Source of the DNA: Megalonaias nervosa
Lineage: Eukaryota > Mollusca > Bivalvia > Unionida > Unionidae
NCBI GenBank assembly: GCA_016617855.1
Contig: JAECUM010091457.1
Location: 62,632 to 126,631 of the forward strand
Reading direction: 5' to 3'
Length of the DNA stretch: 64,000 nucleotides
The notes under the pieces were generated by a model that saw nothing but the letters and a program-made list of their open reading frames with translations, was not told the origin of the DNA and made no database searches. The position numbers and the translations under genes were made by a program. Shown here one piece after another: positions 14,701 to 29,400 of this stretch (within the stretch, counting starts at the first letter, position 1; every line of letters begins with the position of its first letter).

Positions 14701-15865
14701 ATTTCACACTGTAACAAGATAACTGGGTTGGATTTCGGATTTACAACAGAACACTTTTGATGGTGACACAAATACAATGTTTATTGATGTATGACTTGAA
14801 TGAGAAAAGAATATTGATTAATATGTGCGTGTATAGGATCCAAATATTGGACAAGTTAACATAATCCACATGAACCTAAAAATGCAACAAAAATAAATAC
14901 AAATAAATGACCTTACACAGAACAAGGACAAAGGTGAACAATTCACAGTTAATTTCACACAATGAAAAGAAGAACGTGTTTTACTCAGTAGTAAAAATGA
15001 TGTATTCACTCAAATAGTGAAAACTGACATATTTTACTCAAATAGTAAAATGATGAATTGATAGGACAGATATCATACAAAAATATCTTTACACTTCCAA
15101 AACCCTGGGTATAACAAACCCTCAAATTAGCCCACAGCTAAAAGAATACATGCATGGAGTAACGCAAAACACTCCCGTCAGTATCACGCTTGGCTACCAG
15201 TCACACTGGTCAATCAAGCAAGCATCATTATAGGTAGTCACCGACCACCATTCAATTCCTTGGTCAATAAAGTAATCAGTGCCCACCAATCCGGTCAGCA
15301 ACACCCGATCACCTGCTACTCAACCAGCAACACTGTTCACTCAGCTCTATGGCTGCTGTGGTTAACTTTTATGGTTAGCTGGTACCACGCTGACTACGAT
15401 CACCATGGATCACTCTGGTCAGCTGAAAAAACATCTAACACTGTGTACTACTCATGACACGGGCATATAGGATTAAACATAATGACGTTATATACAGCAA
15501 GTTATACAAATTACTTTATCGGTACAATATTACAAAACAATAAACAGGTTCAGAAGTGAACCCGTGTCTGATAAGATTCCTATGGTACTAAACGTTTCTT
15601 AATAAAATGCAATCTTATATTGCTAATATAAATCTCTTGCTAAGTCACAAACACAAATAGAAAATATTTGCATTATACCACATTAGCCAAAGCTACATAG
15701 AAAATGTACAAAAATAAACGTGGTAGTAAAATAGCTATAACTTATCATATACATAAGAAATTAATAAATAAATTACATACCTCTACAGCTGAAGTCCCTA
15801 AGTAGACTGCTTACTGACAAGACGTTCCGTATTTTTACTTTCTCCTAAATTTTTAACATTATAAC

Positions 15866-15905
<40 letters not shown>

Positions 15906-18900
15906 GAGAGAGAGAGATTTGTTATCTGATGCAACTGGGCTTGGTTTTGTATTATAAGTTGTTTTATTTACAGATACATAATGTTTCAATCTCCTTAATG
16001 GCAGTGACATTAAAATTATCGGTTTCTATTCAATGTCTTCAACACATTACAGCCTATCCTAAAAATGTTCTTTCAAAGGTTGAAAGATCATCCTGCTTAA
16101 TTAAAAAATATAACATACGAAATCCAGAAATGTACACAAAATGTCATATCTGCACAGGTGTTTCTTTGATTTGTAAAACAAATCCTCTAGCTGTGTCACA
16201 ATCTAACAGCCATTACAGCCACCACAGTCATAACTGGTCAACAAGACATGACCTCTCCCCCTTCCCCCCAGCCTCTCGCTGTGTCCACTTGCAAGCTACA
16301 TATGTACACATATGCAAATGCATCTGAATCATATCCGATTGTGTAAGGACTAGTACAATAATAGTCGGAGAAAAATCATATCCGATTGTGTAAGGACTAG
16401 TACAATAATAGTCGGAGAAAAATCATATCCGATTGTGTAAGGACTAGTACAATAATAGTCGGAGAAAAACCATATCCGATTGTGTAAGGACTAGTACAAT
16501 AATAGTCGGAGAAAAACCATATCCGATTGTGTAAGGACTAGTACAATAATAGTCGGAGAAAAATCATATCCGATTGTGTAAGGACTAGTACAATAATAGT
16601 CGGAGAAAAATCATATCCGATTGTGTAAGGACTAGTACAATAATAGTCGGAGAAAAATCATATCCGATTGTGTAAGGACTAGTACAATAATAGTCGGAGA
16701 AAAATCATATCCGATTGTGTAAGGACTATTACAATAATAGTCGGAGAAAAATCATATCCGATTGTGTAAGGACTATTACAATAATAGTCGGAGAAAAATC
16801 ATATCCGATTGTGTAAGGACTATTACAATAATAGTTGGAGAAAAATGAGCACAAATAACAGGTTACATCGCAAATCATTTCATCTTATGTTTGGAAACAT
16901 ACTGAAAAAGGTACCAGAGAAAAAATTATGCTAAAGTCAGTTACAGTGTTAACCAAATATTCCAACAGGGGGATTAGTATATTTAAAGTACAAATATTTT
17001 ACCATCTTGTCAAACACCACCAGCAAAATGCAATGCTTCTGTTCCCTCTCAAATGGACCTGACAACAAAATGGGTGGTTTTCAAGAGGGTGGTTATGGGG
17101 TGTGGTATGATATTAAAGGCAATATACACTGCACGTAGATACATGTATCTTAACTGTCATTGTAGGCAAGGAGTTATAAGTTCCTGATGTAAATAAGAAA
17201 ATATCTTCTAGTATTTTGTACTACTGGGATGATTCAAATTCTCACATTAAACACTTCCTAGAAAGATGTTCAAATGACTCATCGTTTCAATGTAACATGT
17301 CAATTAGCTTCATGATAACCATGTAACAAGATAACCGAGTTGGGATTTCGGACTTAAAACACTGTTGATGGTGATACAAATACAATGTTATTTGATGTAT
17401 AATTTGAATAAGAATTATGATTAATACATGAGTGTATAAGATCCAAATATTGGACAAATTAACTTAGTCAGCATGAACCTAATGATGCAACAAATATAAA
17501 TACAAATAAATGACTTTACATAGTACAAGGACAAAGGTGAACGATTCACGGTAATTTCACACGATGAAAAAGACTTTGACTCAGTAGTAAAAATGATGTA
17601 TTCACTCAAATAGTGAAAACTGGTATTTTACTCAGATAGTATAATGGTGAATTGATAGGACAGATATAATACAAAATATCTTAACACTCCCAAAACACTG
17701 GCTATAACAAACCCCAGAATTAGCCCACGGCTAAAAGATTACATGCATGGAGTAACACAAAACACTCCCGTCAATATCACACTTGGCTACCAGTCACACT
17801 GGTCAATCAAGCAAGCATCATTATAGGTAGTCACCGACCACCATTCAATTCCTTGGTCAATCAAGCAATCAGTGCCCACCAATCCAGTCAGCAACACCAG
17901 ATACCTGCTACTTGACCAGCAACACTGTTCACTCAGCTGCACAGCTGCCGTCCTACCAGTTCCGTTGCCAGCTCCATCATCAGCTTCACAACCACCATGG
18001 CCAGCACCACAGCTGTCATGGTCAACTTCCATGGTCAGCTCAACAGTTGGTATCCCGTCGACCCTGAAAACCATGGTCAGCTCAACAGCTGCCATCAGCT
18101 CTGATCACCATGGATCAGCTCCACAGCTGCCATGGTCAGCTCTAATCACCATGGTCAGCTCTGATCAGCTGAAAATACATCTAACACCGTGTACTATGCA
18201 TGACAAGGGCATATACGATAATATGTAATGACGTTATGTACGGAAAGTTATACAAATTACATTATCGGTACAGCATTACAAAACAATAAACAGGTTCAGA
18301 AGTGAACCTGTGTCCAATTAGATTCCTATGGTACTAAACATTTCTTAATAAAATGCACCTTTATATTGCTAATACACCACTCCCTCGATAACTCGCGCCT
18401 GATAACTCGCGAACCCGCTTATAACATGGGGTCAGGCATGGATCCATTTTTAAAACCAGAAAATACCCCAAAAATAGATCCCATTTTATGAACTTGAAAG
18501 AAATCGCAATCAAAATTAGTTACGTTAACTTAGTTTTATCGCTCGTTTTATCATCGAAAATGGTAGATAGGACCTGGAAATTTTAATCAACATTATGAAA
18601 TACCAAATTTAAAAATAAGTCATACAATTTTTTTACATTTTCTTTCCAAACGGTATTCCTAGTACACCGCAATTAACGATATGTAAGGAAATTTCTGTCA
18701 CTGAAAATGTCATTTACACCGAGTGGAGGCAGTACTTTGATAAATAAATACAAATTAAATAATTTTTTATCAATTGAAATTTGTGTTCTAGTTCCGTCTT
18801 CTAGTTCCTTTTAAGTGTAATCATCATGAATGCAATTTGTCCTCTTGTAATTAAACGTAAAATGTGTCAATCTACCGTAACAGCTATGTCTGCGAGCGTT

Positions 18901-20519
18901 TCTCTGAGAACCTAATTTGGTGCCGACCATGTTTTGATAAATGACTTGCAGAAGTATTTGTTACATTGTTGCACTGAATTAATAGCTGGCCTCCTTTGTA
19001 TTATCACGTTAATTATGTCTTTTGAATCGAATAATGGAGGTGAAATAAAAGAAAAGTTAAAAGGCACGAAAATCCTACAAACTTAAAATCTAGCTGCCCC
19101 GGTTGTATGTTGGGTGAACTCACTTCATTTGATCAATTGAACACGGTTATAAATGTTATTGTGTATGTAACATAAACTACCATAAATTAACTGACTCATT
19201 GGTAACTGTGATCAAAGATAGCATGGCAACCAAGCGAAAAGAATACTTCGTAAAATAAAGAGCTTAGTTTCACAGATACGGGACATTGTGGGCAAGTGAG
19301 TTTCATAGAATTCTTGAACTGGCACTTAGAGATATCCTCAGGAATGATAAAAAGTTTCATCATTACTTCCAATGAAATCATGATATCAATACTGTGCTAA
19401 TTGAACAGCACAAAAATTGAGATTCGACGTAGACGATTGTCTCACAAAACAAATTTTGCTTGTTTTTGAACAAAAGGAATCTTATTTGGTGGTGTATCAA
19501 CAGTTAGTCAGGTTCCCGCTCTTTTGACTCCCGATTTGGCAGGATATAATACCACAACATTCCGGTTACCAGACTCATCAAGAAAACAAAAAGCAGTGAC
19601 GTAATACACAGATGTTTTCATGTACACGTAATGGTTGTTGAAACCAGTTGGAACGATCTTTCACATGTTGGACATTTAGAAAATAAATTTTATTTAAACA
19701 GAATAGCGAACAACTTCATTATTATCGACGTGAATGTAAAATGAGGATTCAGTCATTAAATGGTGAAGTTCCCTAACCCCGCCCCCCCCCCAGCTGTTCT
19801 CTCGATGTCCAAGTGATTTTTTTCAATTTTTTGAGGTCCCTTGGTAACTCACGCCCTCGCTTATAGTGCGGTCTATGTTTGTGGACCCCGTTGTGCGCGA
19901 GTTATCAAAGGAGTGGTGTATAAATCTCTTGCTAAGTCACAAACACGAGTAGAAAATATTTGCATTATACTGCGCAAGCCAATGCTACATTGAAAACATA
20001 CAAAAATAAACTTGATAGTATGTACATTGCTATAACTTACAATATACATAAGAAATAATATACATAAGAAATTAATAAGTAACTTACATACCTCTACAGC
20101 TGAAGATGTGTAAGTGCCTAAGTAGACTGCTCACTGACAAGACATTCCGTAATGTGAAGATATCTTACGGTGAGGCATTTATACACAGACGATGTAGCCT
20201 GCATCGTCTGTGTGCTGGAAGAATTTGGTTTTTCCTATCAAAAGCACTTCGCATGTGCGGCATAGGATGAACTGAACTCACTGTTTTGAAATAATGTACA
20301 ATATACATAAATCACCCTCGGGTATCGTTGTACACAAAAACGAAACCCGAGTACATGTATTTAATAAATAAATGGATTTATACAATTCTGTGACACACAC
20401 ACTGCTGGAATGAATTTATTACTTTATGTCACACACTGCTGGAATTTATGTATATTACTTCATTTAACACAGTTCTTGGATGTGTGTAAGTATATATATA
20501 TTCACTTCACACACTACTG

Positions 20520-20575
<56 letters not shown>

Positions 20576-20662
20576 CATTTGACACACTTACACTGCTATG
20601 ATATGTGTGAGTGTGAATATAAAACTTCATTTGACATACTGACACTGCTTTGATATGTGTGA

Positions 20663-20760
<98 letters not shown>

Positions 20761-23416
20761 CTGGAATGTATTCACTTCACACTAATGGGATGTGTATATT
20801 CATTTCGCATGTACTGGAATATATTTATTACTTCATTTCACACACTGCTAGTATGTATACTACTTCATTTCACATGCTACTGGAATGTATTACTTCATTT
20901 CACAAACTGGTGGCATGTACTGTATATAACTTCATTTCATACAATATTGGAATGTATATATTACTTCATTTCACACACTGCTAGAATGTATACTACTTCA
21001 TTTCACACACTACTGGAATGTATATATTACTTCATTTCACACACTACTGAAATTTATTTATTATTTCATTTCGCACACTACTGTAATGTATTTATCACTT
21101 CATTTCCCACTCTACCGGAATGTGTATATCACTTCATTTCACACACTACTGTGATGTAGGTACTTGTTTCACACACTACTGTGATGTATGTACTCATTTC
21201 ACACACTGCTGGTATGCATATTACTTCATTTCACACGCTGCTGGTATGCATAATACCTCATTTCACACACTGCTGGTATGCATATTACTTCATTTCACAC
21301 ACTGCTGGTATGCATACTACTTCATTTCACACACTGCTGGTATGCATATTACTTCATTTCACACACTGCTGGTATGCATATTACTTCATTTCACACACTG
21401 CTGGTATGCATACTACTTCATTTCACACACTGCTGGTATGCATACTACTTCATTTCACATACTGCTGGTATGCATGCTTCTTCATTTCACACACTGCTGG
21501 TATGCATACTACTTCATTTCACACACTGCTGGTATGCATACTACTTCATTTCACACACTGCTGGTATGCATACTACTTCATTTCACACACTGCTGGTATG
21601 CATACTTCTTCATTTCACACACTGCTGGTATGCATACTACTTCATTTCACACACTGCTGGTATGCATATTACTTTATTTCACACACTGCTGGTATGCATA
21701 CTACTTCATTTCACACACTGCTGGTATGTAATTTTGGAGGAGCCTATTTGTATTCAGAAATAAAGTAATGATGACAGTCCAGTGAAGTGTAGAAGAAAAT
21801 CAGTGCATTGATTTGTTATATGATGTAATAATATAATCACACCAGCATGTTATAAAGAAATGAAACTAATGAATTTAAGCTTGTAAATGTCAACTGTTTC
21901 CCATCTATCACACACAAAAATCATAACTATTTGACTCATTATTGCACAGATTTGTTTTTAAAAAAAATACACTAATAGTAGCTTACCAAAAATAAATAAC
22001 AGCCATAAATTGAAAAATCACCTTAAGTTGAATTACTCAAATTAACATACAGATATTCGTATTGTGTAATTTTGTTATAATTAAATATGTGGGGTTAATT
22101 AGAGTGAAGAAAAGTCACATGATGCTGCATACTTTTTTATTTCACCTAAAATAAATAAAATCAGCATATTTTTATTCTGTTATGATTAAGGAGAAGTAGT
22201 TACAAGAAAAAGAGTAAATGACTTCAGTCATTGTGTGGTTACATAATTACACTAATTATATTCCAGGTACACACCATCCTACAGGTATCCAGATGTCTAC
22301 TCTGTGATATTTGGTTTAGGAGGACTTCACAACTTCTTATCTGTGTGCATATTCCTGACCTTCATCATATCCAACCGTCCTACCTTCACCCCAAGTGGAG
22401 AACTTCCACAACTCTTTGAGTAAGTTTGCAAATAACCAACACAAGAGTACTTTCTCATTCTCATTTGCATGCTTTCACTCACATCCTGAAGTCTCATAAT
22501 TTTGAATACACATTTCTCCCATTTTTATTTTTCCCTGGTTTAGTTTAAATAATTAAAAATGTAAAATAAACCTAAATTTCAAAGCAGTTATAATGATGCA
22601 TGCACAAATGTATTCAATTATTAATTGATAAGTGTATTCCACACAAACAAATCATGTTAACAGAAATATTAGACACATAATTAATACCAAATTAATTAGA
22701 CTAAATTAAATGCAGAAAAAATAAATGATTATCATCAGGACTTACCTATACATTTACAGCTACTAATAGATACCTATACGTTTACAACTACTAATAGATA
22801 CCTATACATGTACTAGTACTAATAGATACCTATACATTTACAACTACTTATACTTATACATGTACTAGTACTAATAGATACCCATACATGTACTAGTACT
22901 AGTATATACCTATACATGTACTAGTACTAATAGATACCTATACATGTACTAGTACTAATAGATACTTATACATGTACTACCAATAGATACCTTTACATGT
23001 ACTAGTACTAATATATACCTATACATTTACAACTACTAATAGATACCTATACATTTACTACTACTAATAGATACCTATACATGTACTAGTACTAATAGAT
23101 ACCTATACATGTACTACTACTAACAGATACTATAAATGTACAACTTATACATGTACTAGTACTAATAAATACTTATACATGTACTACTACAATTAGATAC
23201 CTATACATGTACTAGTACTAATAGATACCTATACATTTACAACTACTAATAAATACCTATACATTTACTACTACTAATAGATACCTATACATGTACTAGT
23301 ACTAATATATACCTATATATGTACTAGTACTAATAGATACTTTTACATGTACTACTACTAATAGATATCTATACCTTTACAACTACTAATAGATATCCAT
23401 ACATTTTCTACAATTA

Positions 23417-23474
<58 letters not shown>

Positions 23475-26400
23475 CTACTACTAATAGATACCTATACATT
23501 TACTAATATAACTAATACATACCTATACATTTACTTCTATAACTAATAGATACTTATACATTTACTACAATTACTAATACATTTATTACTTCTAATAGAT
23601 ATTTATACATGTACAACTACTAATAGATACCTACTGCTACTGCTAATAAATACCTATACATGTACTACTACTAATAATTACCTATACATGTACTACTACT
23701 ACTGATTGATACTTATATGTTTACTGCTACTTCTAATTGATACCTATACATTTACTACTACTAATAGATACCTATACATTTACTGCTACTAATAGATACC
23801 TATAAATTTACTACTACTAATACCTATACATTTACAACTACTAATAGATACCTATACATGTACTAGTACTAATAGATACCTATACATGTACTGCTACTAA
23901 TGGATACTTATACATGTACCACTACTAATAGATACCTATACATGTACTGCTACTACTAATGGATATCTATACATTTACTGCTACTACTAATAGATACCTA
24001 TACATTTACTACTACTAATAGATACCTATACATTTACAACTACTAATAGATACCTATACATTTACTACTACTAATAGATACCTATACATGTACTACTACT
24101 AATAGATACCTATACATTTACTGCTACTAATAGATACCTATACATGTACTACTACTACTAATTGATACCTATACATGTACTACTACTAATAGATACCTAT
24201 ACATTTACAACTACTAATAGATACCTATATATTTACTGCTACTAATACATACCTATACATTTACTACTACTAATAGATACCTATACATGTACTACTACTA
24301 ATAGATACCTATACATTTACTGCTACTAATAGATACCTGTACATGTACTACTACTACTAATTGATACCTATACATGTACTACTACTAATAGATACCTATA
24401 CATTTTCAACTACTAATAGATACCTATACATGTACTACAACTACTAATAGATACCTATACATGTACTACTACTAATAGATACTTACACATGTACTACTAC
24501 TAATAGATACCTATACATGTACTACTACTAATAGATACCTATACATGTACTGCTACTATTAATAGATACGTATACATTTACTGCTACTAATAGATACCTA
24601 TACATTTACTGCTACTACTAATAGATACCTATACATGTACTGCTACTACTAATAGATACCTATACATTTACTGCTACTAATAGATGCCTATACATGTACT
24701 ACTATTACTAATTGATACCTATACATGTACTACTACTAATAGATACCAATACATTTGCTGCTACTACTAATTGATACCTATACATTTGCTACTACTGATA
24801 GCTACCTATACATATACTACTACAGTTTTTAATTTCCATAATTATATGCTGATATAATTTTTCTATATTTTCTATGAGTCCACAATTTTTTTTTATATTA
24901 ACCAAAGCTATAATGAGTTAGTATATAATATGTGGTATTAATGTGAAATTATGAATCAATATTTAGTAATTGGTAACTGGTATTTGTGATGTTATGCATC
25001 AATATTTAGTATTGATATGTGGTATGTTTGATGTTATGCATCATATTTGATATATGATATTTGGTATTTGTGACATTATGCATCATTATTTAGTATATGA
25101 TATGTGGTATTTGTGACATTATGCATCATGATGTAGTATATGATATGTGGTATTTGTGACATTGTGCATCATGATTTAGTATATATGTGGTATTTGTGAC
25201 ATTATGCATCATGATTTAGTATATGATATGTGGTATTTGTGACATTATGCATCATTATGTAGTATATGGTATGTAGCATACATGTTATGAGTGAACACCT
25301 TGTTAGTAAAATTTTGTTGGAGGACAGAATTTATTCTTGCTAAAAGTTGGTTACATTGACCTACTTTTCTCCTGTTTATTCACTTCAAAATTTTAGTTTC
25401 AAGTACTATTTCATTAGTGAAGTGTACTGTTCTGTAGTATAAAAATAAGGTTTTGTAGACTAGCTGTGTTATTCATTGTAGTGGTAGGTCTTTTCTTTTT
25501 AAGTGTTCAAGCCCAATATTATGTTTTCATGCGTTATCCTACACTTGTTTTATTCATTGTAGTGGTGGTCTTCTCTTTTGAGTGTTCAAACTCAGTATTA
25601 TGCTTCCATGTATTATCCTTCACTAGTGTTATTCATTGTAGTGGTATGTCTTTTCTTTTGAGTGTTCAAGCCCAATGTTATTATTTTCATGTATTGTCCT
25701 ACACTAGTGTTATTCATTATAGTGATAGGTCTTTTTTCAATGTTCAACTCCAACATTATCCCTTCCATGCATTATCATAAGTAACTTCTTGAGATTGAAA
25801 TATTTTGCAGGGTACCAATTAATATTATTGTCAACATGGTCATATTTGTTTGGAACATTCACGCAAGGCTGACTGGTTCTGAAAGGAAACCACTGTAAGT
25901 CTAATCTACCTTAATATTTGATATTACTTTTAGGCATGCATACAGATATATTACTTTTAGGTATGCATACATATTACTTTTAGGTATGCATACAGATATA
26001 TTACTTTTAGGCATGCATACAGATATATTACATGCATACAGATATATTACTTTTAGGTATGCATACAGATATATTACTTTTAGGTATGCATACAGATATA
26101 TTACTTTTAGGTATGCATACAGATATATTACTTTTAGGTATGCATACAGATATATTACTTTTAGGTATGCATACAGATATATTACTTTTAGGTATGCATA
26201 CATATATATTACTTTTAGGTATGCATACATATTACTTTTAGGTATGCATACAGATATATTACTTTTAGGCATGCATACAGATATATTACTTTTAGGTATG
26301 CATACAGATATATAGAAGCAACTGAATAGTTTGCTTCCTTGCTCTGGATAATTCATGGTCATTAGTAATTTCCCATACTCAGAGCAAAAATATCTTAAGA

Positions 26401-29400
26401 ATTGGAAATTTCCAGCAATATCACACTTCCTTCATCAGTGACTGATGTTGATCATGTGACTTTTAATGGTCACATGATATGAAGAGACTGTTGAGACAAA
26501 TCGAATGGAGGAAGTAGAACATGTGAAGTCAGCGCTAAGGGTAAATGGATATCCAAGGTGGAATTTCAAACTTCCAGAAAAGCAAAAAAAAGAATACCAC
26601 ACAAAACCAGGAGTAGCCTAAATAGGACCAACATCAGTATGCCATATATCCATGGTACATCAGTATGCCATATATCCATGGTACATCAGTATGCCATATA
26701 TCCATTGTACATCAGTATACCATATATCCATGGTATATCAGTATGCCCTATGTCAATGGTACATCAGTATGCCATATGTCCATGGTACATCAGAAGTCCT
26801 AGCCAGAGTAATCAGACAACATGGGATCAGCATATATCACAAACCATACATTTAGCTATTTCAGACAACACTTACTCATGTGAAGGACAAAACAGAAGAT
26901 TTGAAAATGTGTGATGTGGTTTATTATCTGAGATGTAATGATTGTGAAAAAAATTATGTCAGGGAAGCAGGTAGAGTATTAGAAACAAGGGTTAAGGAAC
27001 ACATCAGTAGAGAGTCATCAGTCATATATGAACACTGCAGTAATATGGGACATTCTATCATCACCCATCAAACCAACGTCACACTTTCAGAGGACAATAT
27101 ATGGAAATGGAAGGCAATGGAGGCGATCAAAATATGACTGGAGATTAACACTAAACAGGGATGAGGGGCTTGAATTACCACCCATCCACACCAGTCTCCT
27201 CATATCACATGACCATTATAAGTCATGTGATCAACATTAGTAACTGATGAAGGCAGTGTGATGTTGCTGAAAATTTGAATTTTTAAGATATTATTTGGTA
27301 GGGGAAATTACTAATGATCAAGAGAATCTGATATAGTTATTATCAGATTCACCAATCCGGTTTGATATTACTTAGATTGACAGGTCTGGGCAGTGGTACA
27401 GGTCCTTTGGATCCATACAGGATGGAATAAGATGCTTCCACCCCCACGAGTCTCCCAGCTATGGGTAAAATAGTGTGATAATGGCACTGGGTGGAAGTCT
27501 TTCTCGATGAAGTCAACGGCCTGGACAGAATGGCTCCAAGATGAGCTCAACAACCATGTGTCAGGGCCAGGGCGTACCACATTATATCAGTGGATTTTAG
27601 CTATGGTCATCCAGTCTGGAGAGGGATGGGCTTCGCCAGGCTGTATCTTGCCCTTGACACACCACAGGAAGACAGCTAACAATTCTTCCATACCGGATTT
27701 GTCGCAGCCTGGGTCAACAATGACCGCACCTTCCACTGCACACCAGGACGGAGGTGGCAAGTATGCTGCTGGTGGCCCCACTACCAAGATCTGTGGGAGA
27801 GACAACATCATCATCGGTACATAGAACGTTAGAAGACTGAGAGCTGTGGGAAAGTTGAAAGAACTTGCACATGAGTTGGAGAGGTACAACTGGAATATTA
27901 TTGGTCTCTGCGAAGTGCGCTGGAAAAACTTTGGTGAAATAACAACAGATGAAGGGCATAAGCTCTACTTCAGCGGAAGAGGGGACAAACACAGTCATGG
28001 CATTGGATCTCTTGTCCACAAGGGCATTGTGAACAGCATTATGGGTTGCTGCCCAGTTTCAAGCAGGCTCATTACCATCCACGTGACGGCGACTCCCTTC
28101 AACATCACAATCATACAGGCCTATGCACCCACATCTGACTATGATGACAACGAACTGGAGAATTTTTATAACCAACTGCAAGATGTCATTGACAACTCAC
28201 CCAAGAAGGACATTCTGTGTGTACAAGGAGACTGGAATGCAAAGGTGGGAGTTGATTCACAGACAAACTGGCAAAGCACCTGTGGACCATTCTGCAATGC
28301 ACAAATAAATGAAAGAGGACTCAGGCTCTTGGAGTTTGCTGCCTACACCAATCTTGTGCTAGCCAACACATTCAGCCATCACAAAGCTTCAAAAAGATGG
28401 ACCTGACACAGTCCAGATGGACAACATCACAACCAGATTGACTACATCTGGGTGAAAAAATGATTCTGCACAGAACTGAATATTGCCAGACCATGAAGTT
28501 TTCCAGGAGCAGATGTTGGAAGTGACAATGATTTATTAATGACAAGGTTTTGCTTCCACCTGAAAATGATCAAAAAGCCAAACCAACCAAAAATCAGATT
28601 TGACCTTGAAGAACTGAAAGATCCAAAAGTCACAGAAGCCTTCCAAGCAATGATAGGTGGTAAATTTGCACCTTTGATAACCCTGGACAGCCAAGACACT
28701 CACCTAGAGTCCTTAACAACCACATTCAACACAGCTGTGAATAGCACAGCGAGTGAGATCATTGGCAAATATCTTTGAACAAAGAAACCTTGGGTCACAA
28801 CAGATGTCCTTGAACTATGCGACAGAAGAAGAGAACTGAAAAAGGGAAAAAGGTAATGAAGGAGCTAGAAAATACAGAGAGATAAACAACATGATCAAGA
28901 AAAGCATGAAAAAGGTAAAGGAATCCTGGATAGAAAGACAATGCTGCAAAATATAAGACACTCTGAGTAGAAATGACAGCAAAATGGCATATCAACTGGT
29001 GAAAGATCTCACAACCCATAAAGAAGGGATAACTACCACCATCCAAGACAAATCAGGAAAATGCCTCACGGAAGATCAAGAGATCCTCAAGCAATGGACA
29101 GAATACTGCTCAGAATTGTACAATCATAATACCCAAGGAGATCCAGCAGTACTAAATAAGCCCTCAGGCAGAAGAAATTGATGACAACCCCATTCTTCGT
29201 GAAGAAGTAGAAATTGCAGTTAGGTCACTAAAGAAAGGAAAGTCAGCCGGCATTGACAACATACCAGCAGAGCTCATTCAAGCAGGGGGAAAAGAAATAG
29301 TCACAGTCCTAACAACAATCTGCAACAAGATATGGCAGACAAAAGAATGGCCCACCACATGGACTCAATCCTTGGTCATCATGCTCCCCAAGAAAGGAAA

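Noticed and set aside
16327..16848. CRISPR-like regular repeats (also 1660-4356 and 52690-56885)
   Set aside because: Units are contiguous without unique spacers and the genome is eukaryotic.
17787..18228. Ser/Pro-rich (+) and Gly/Asp-rich (-) open frames
   Set aside because: Caused by local expansion of ccatggtcagctc inside dispersed repeat copy B; copy A has no such frame.
14710..20151. LTR retrotransposon with copies A and B as the two LTRs
   Set aside because: No TG...CA termini, no primer-binding site or polypurine tract seen, no gag/pol between them and no matching target duplication.
20650..21768. Three overlapping open frames of 160-200 codons
   Set aside because: Shadow of the 32-bp array and the (TA)n/(TG)n tracts; same text read in three frames.
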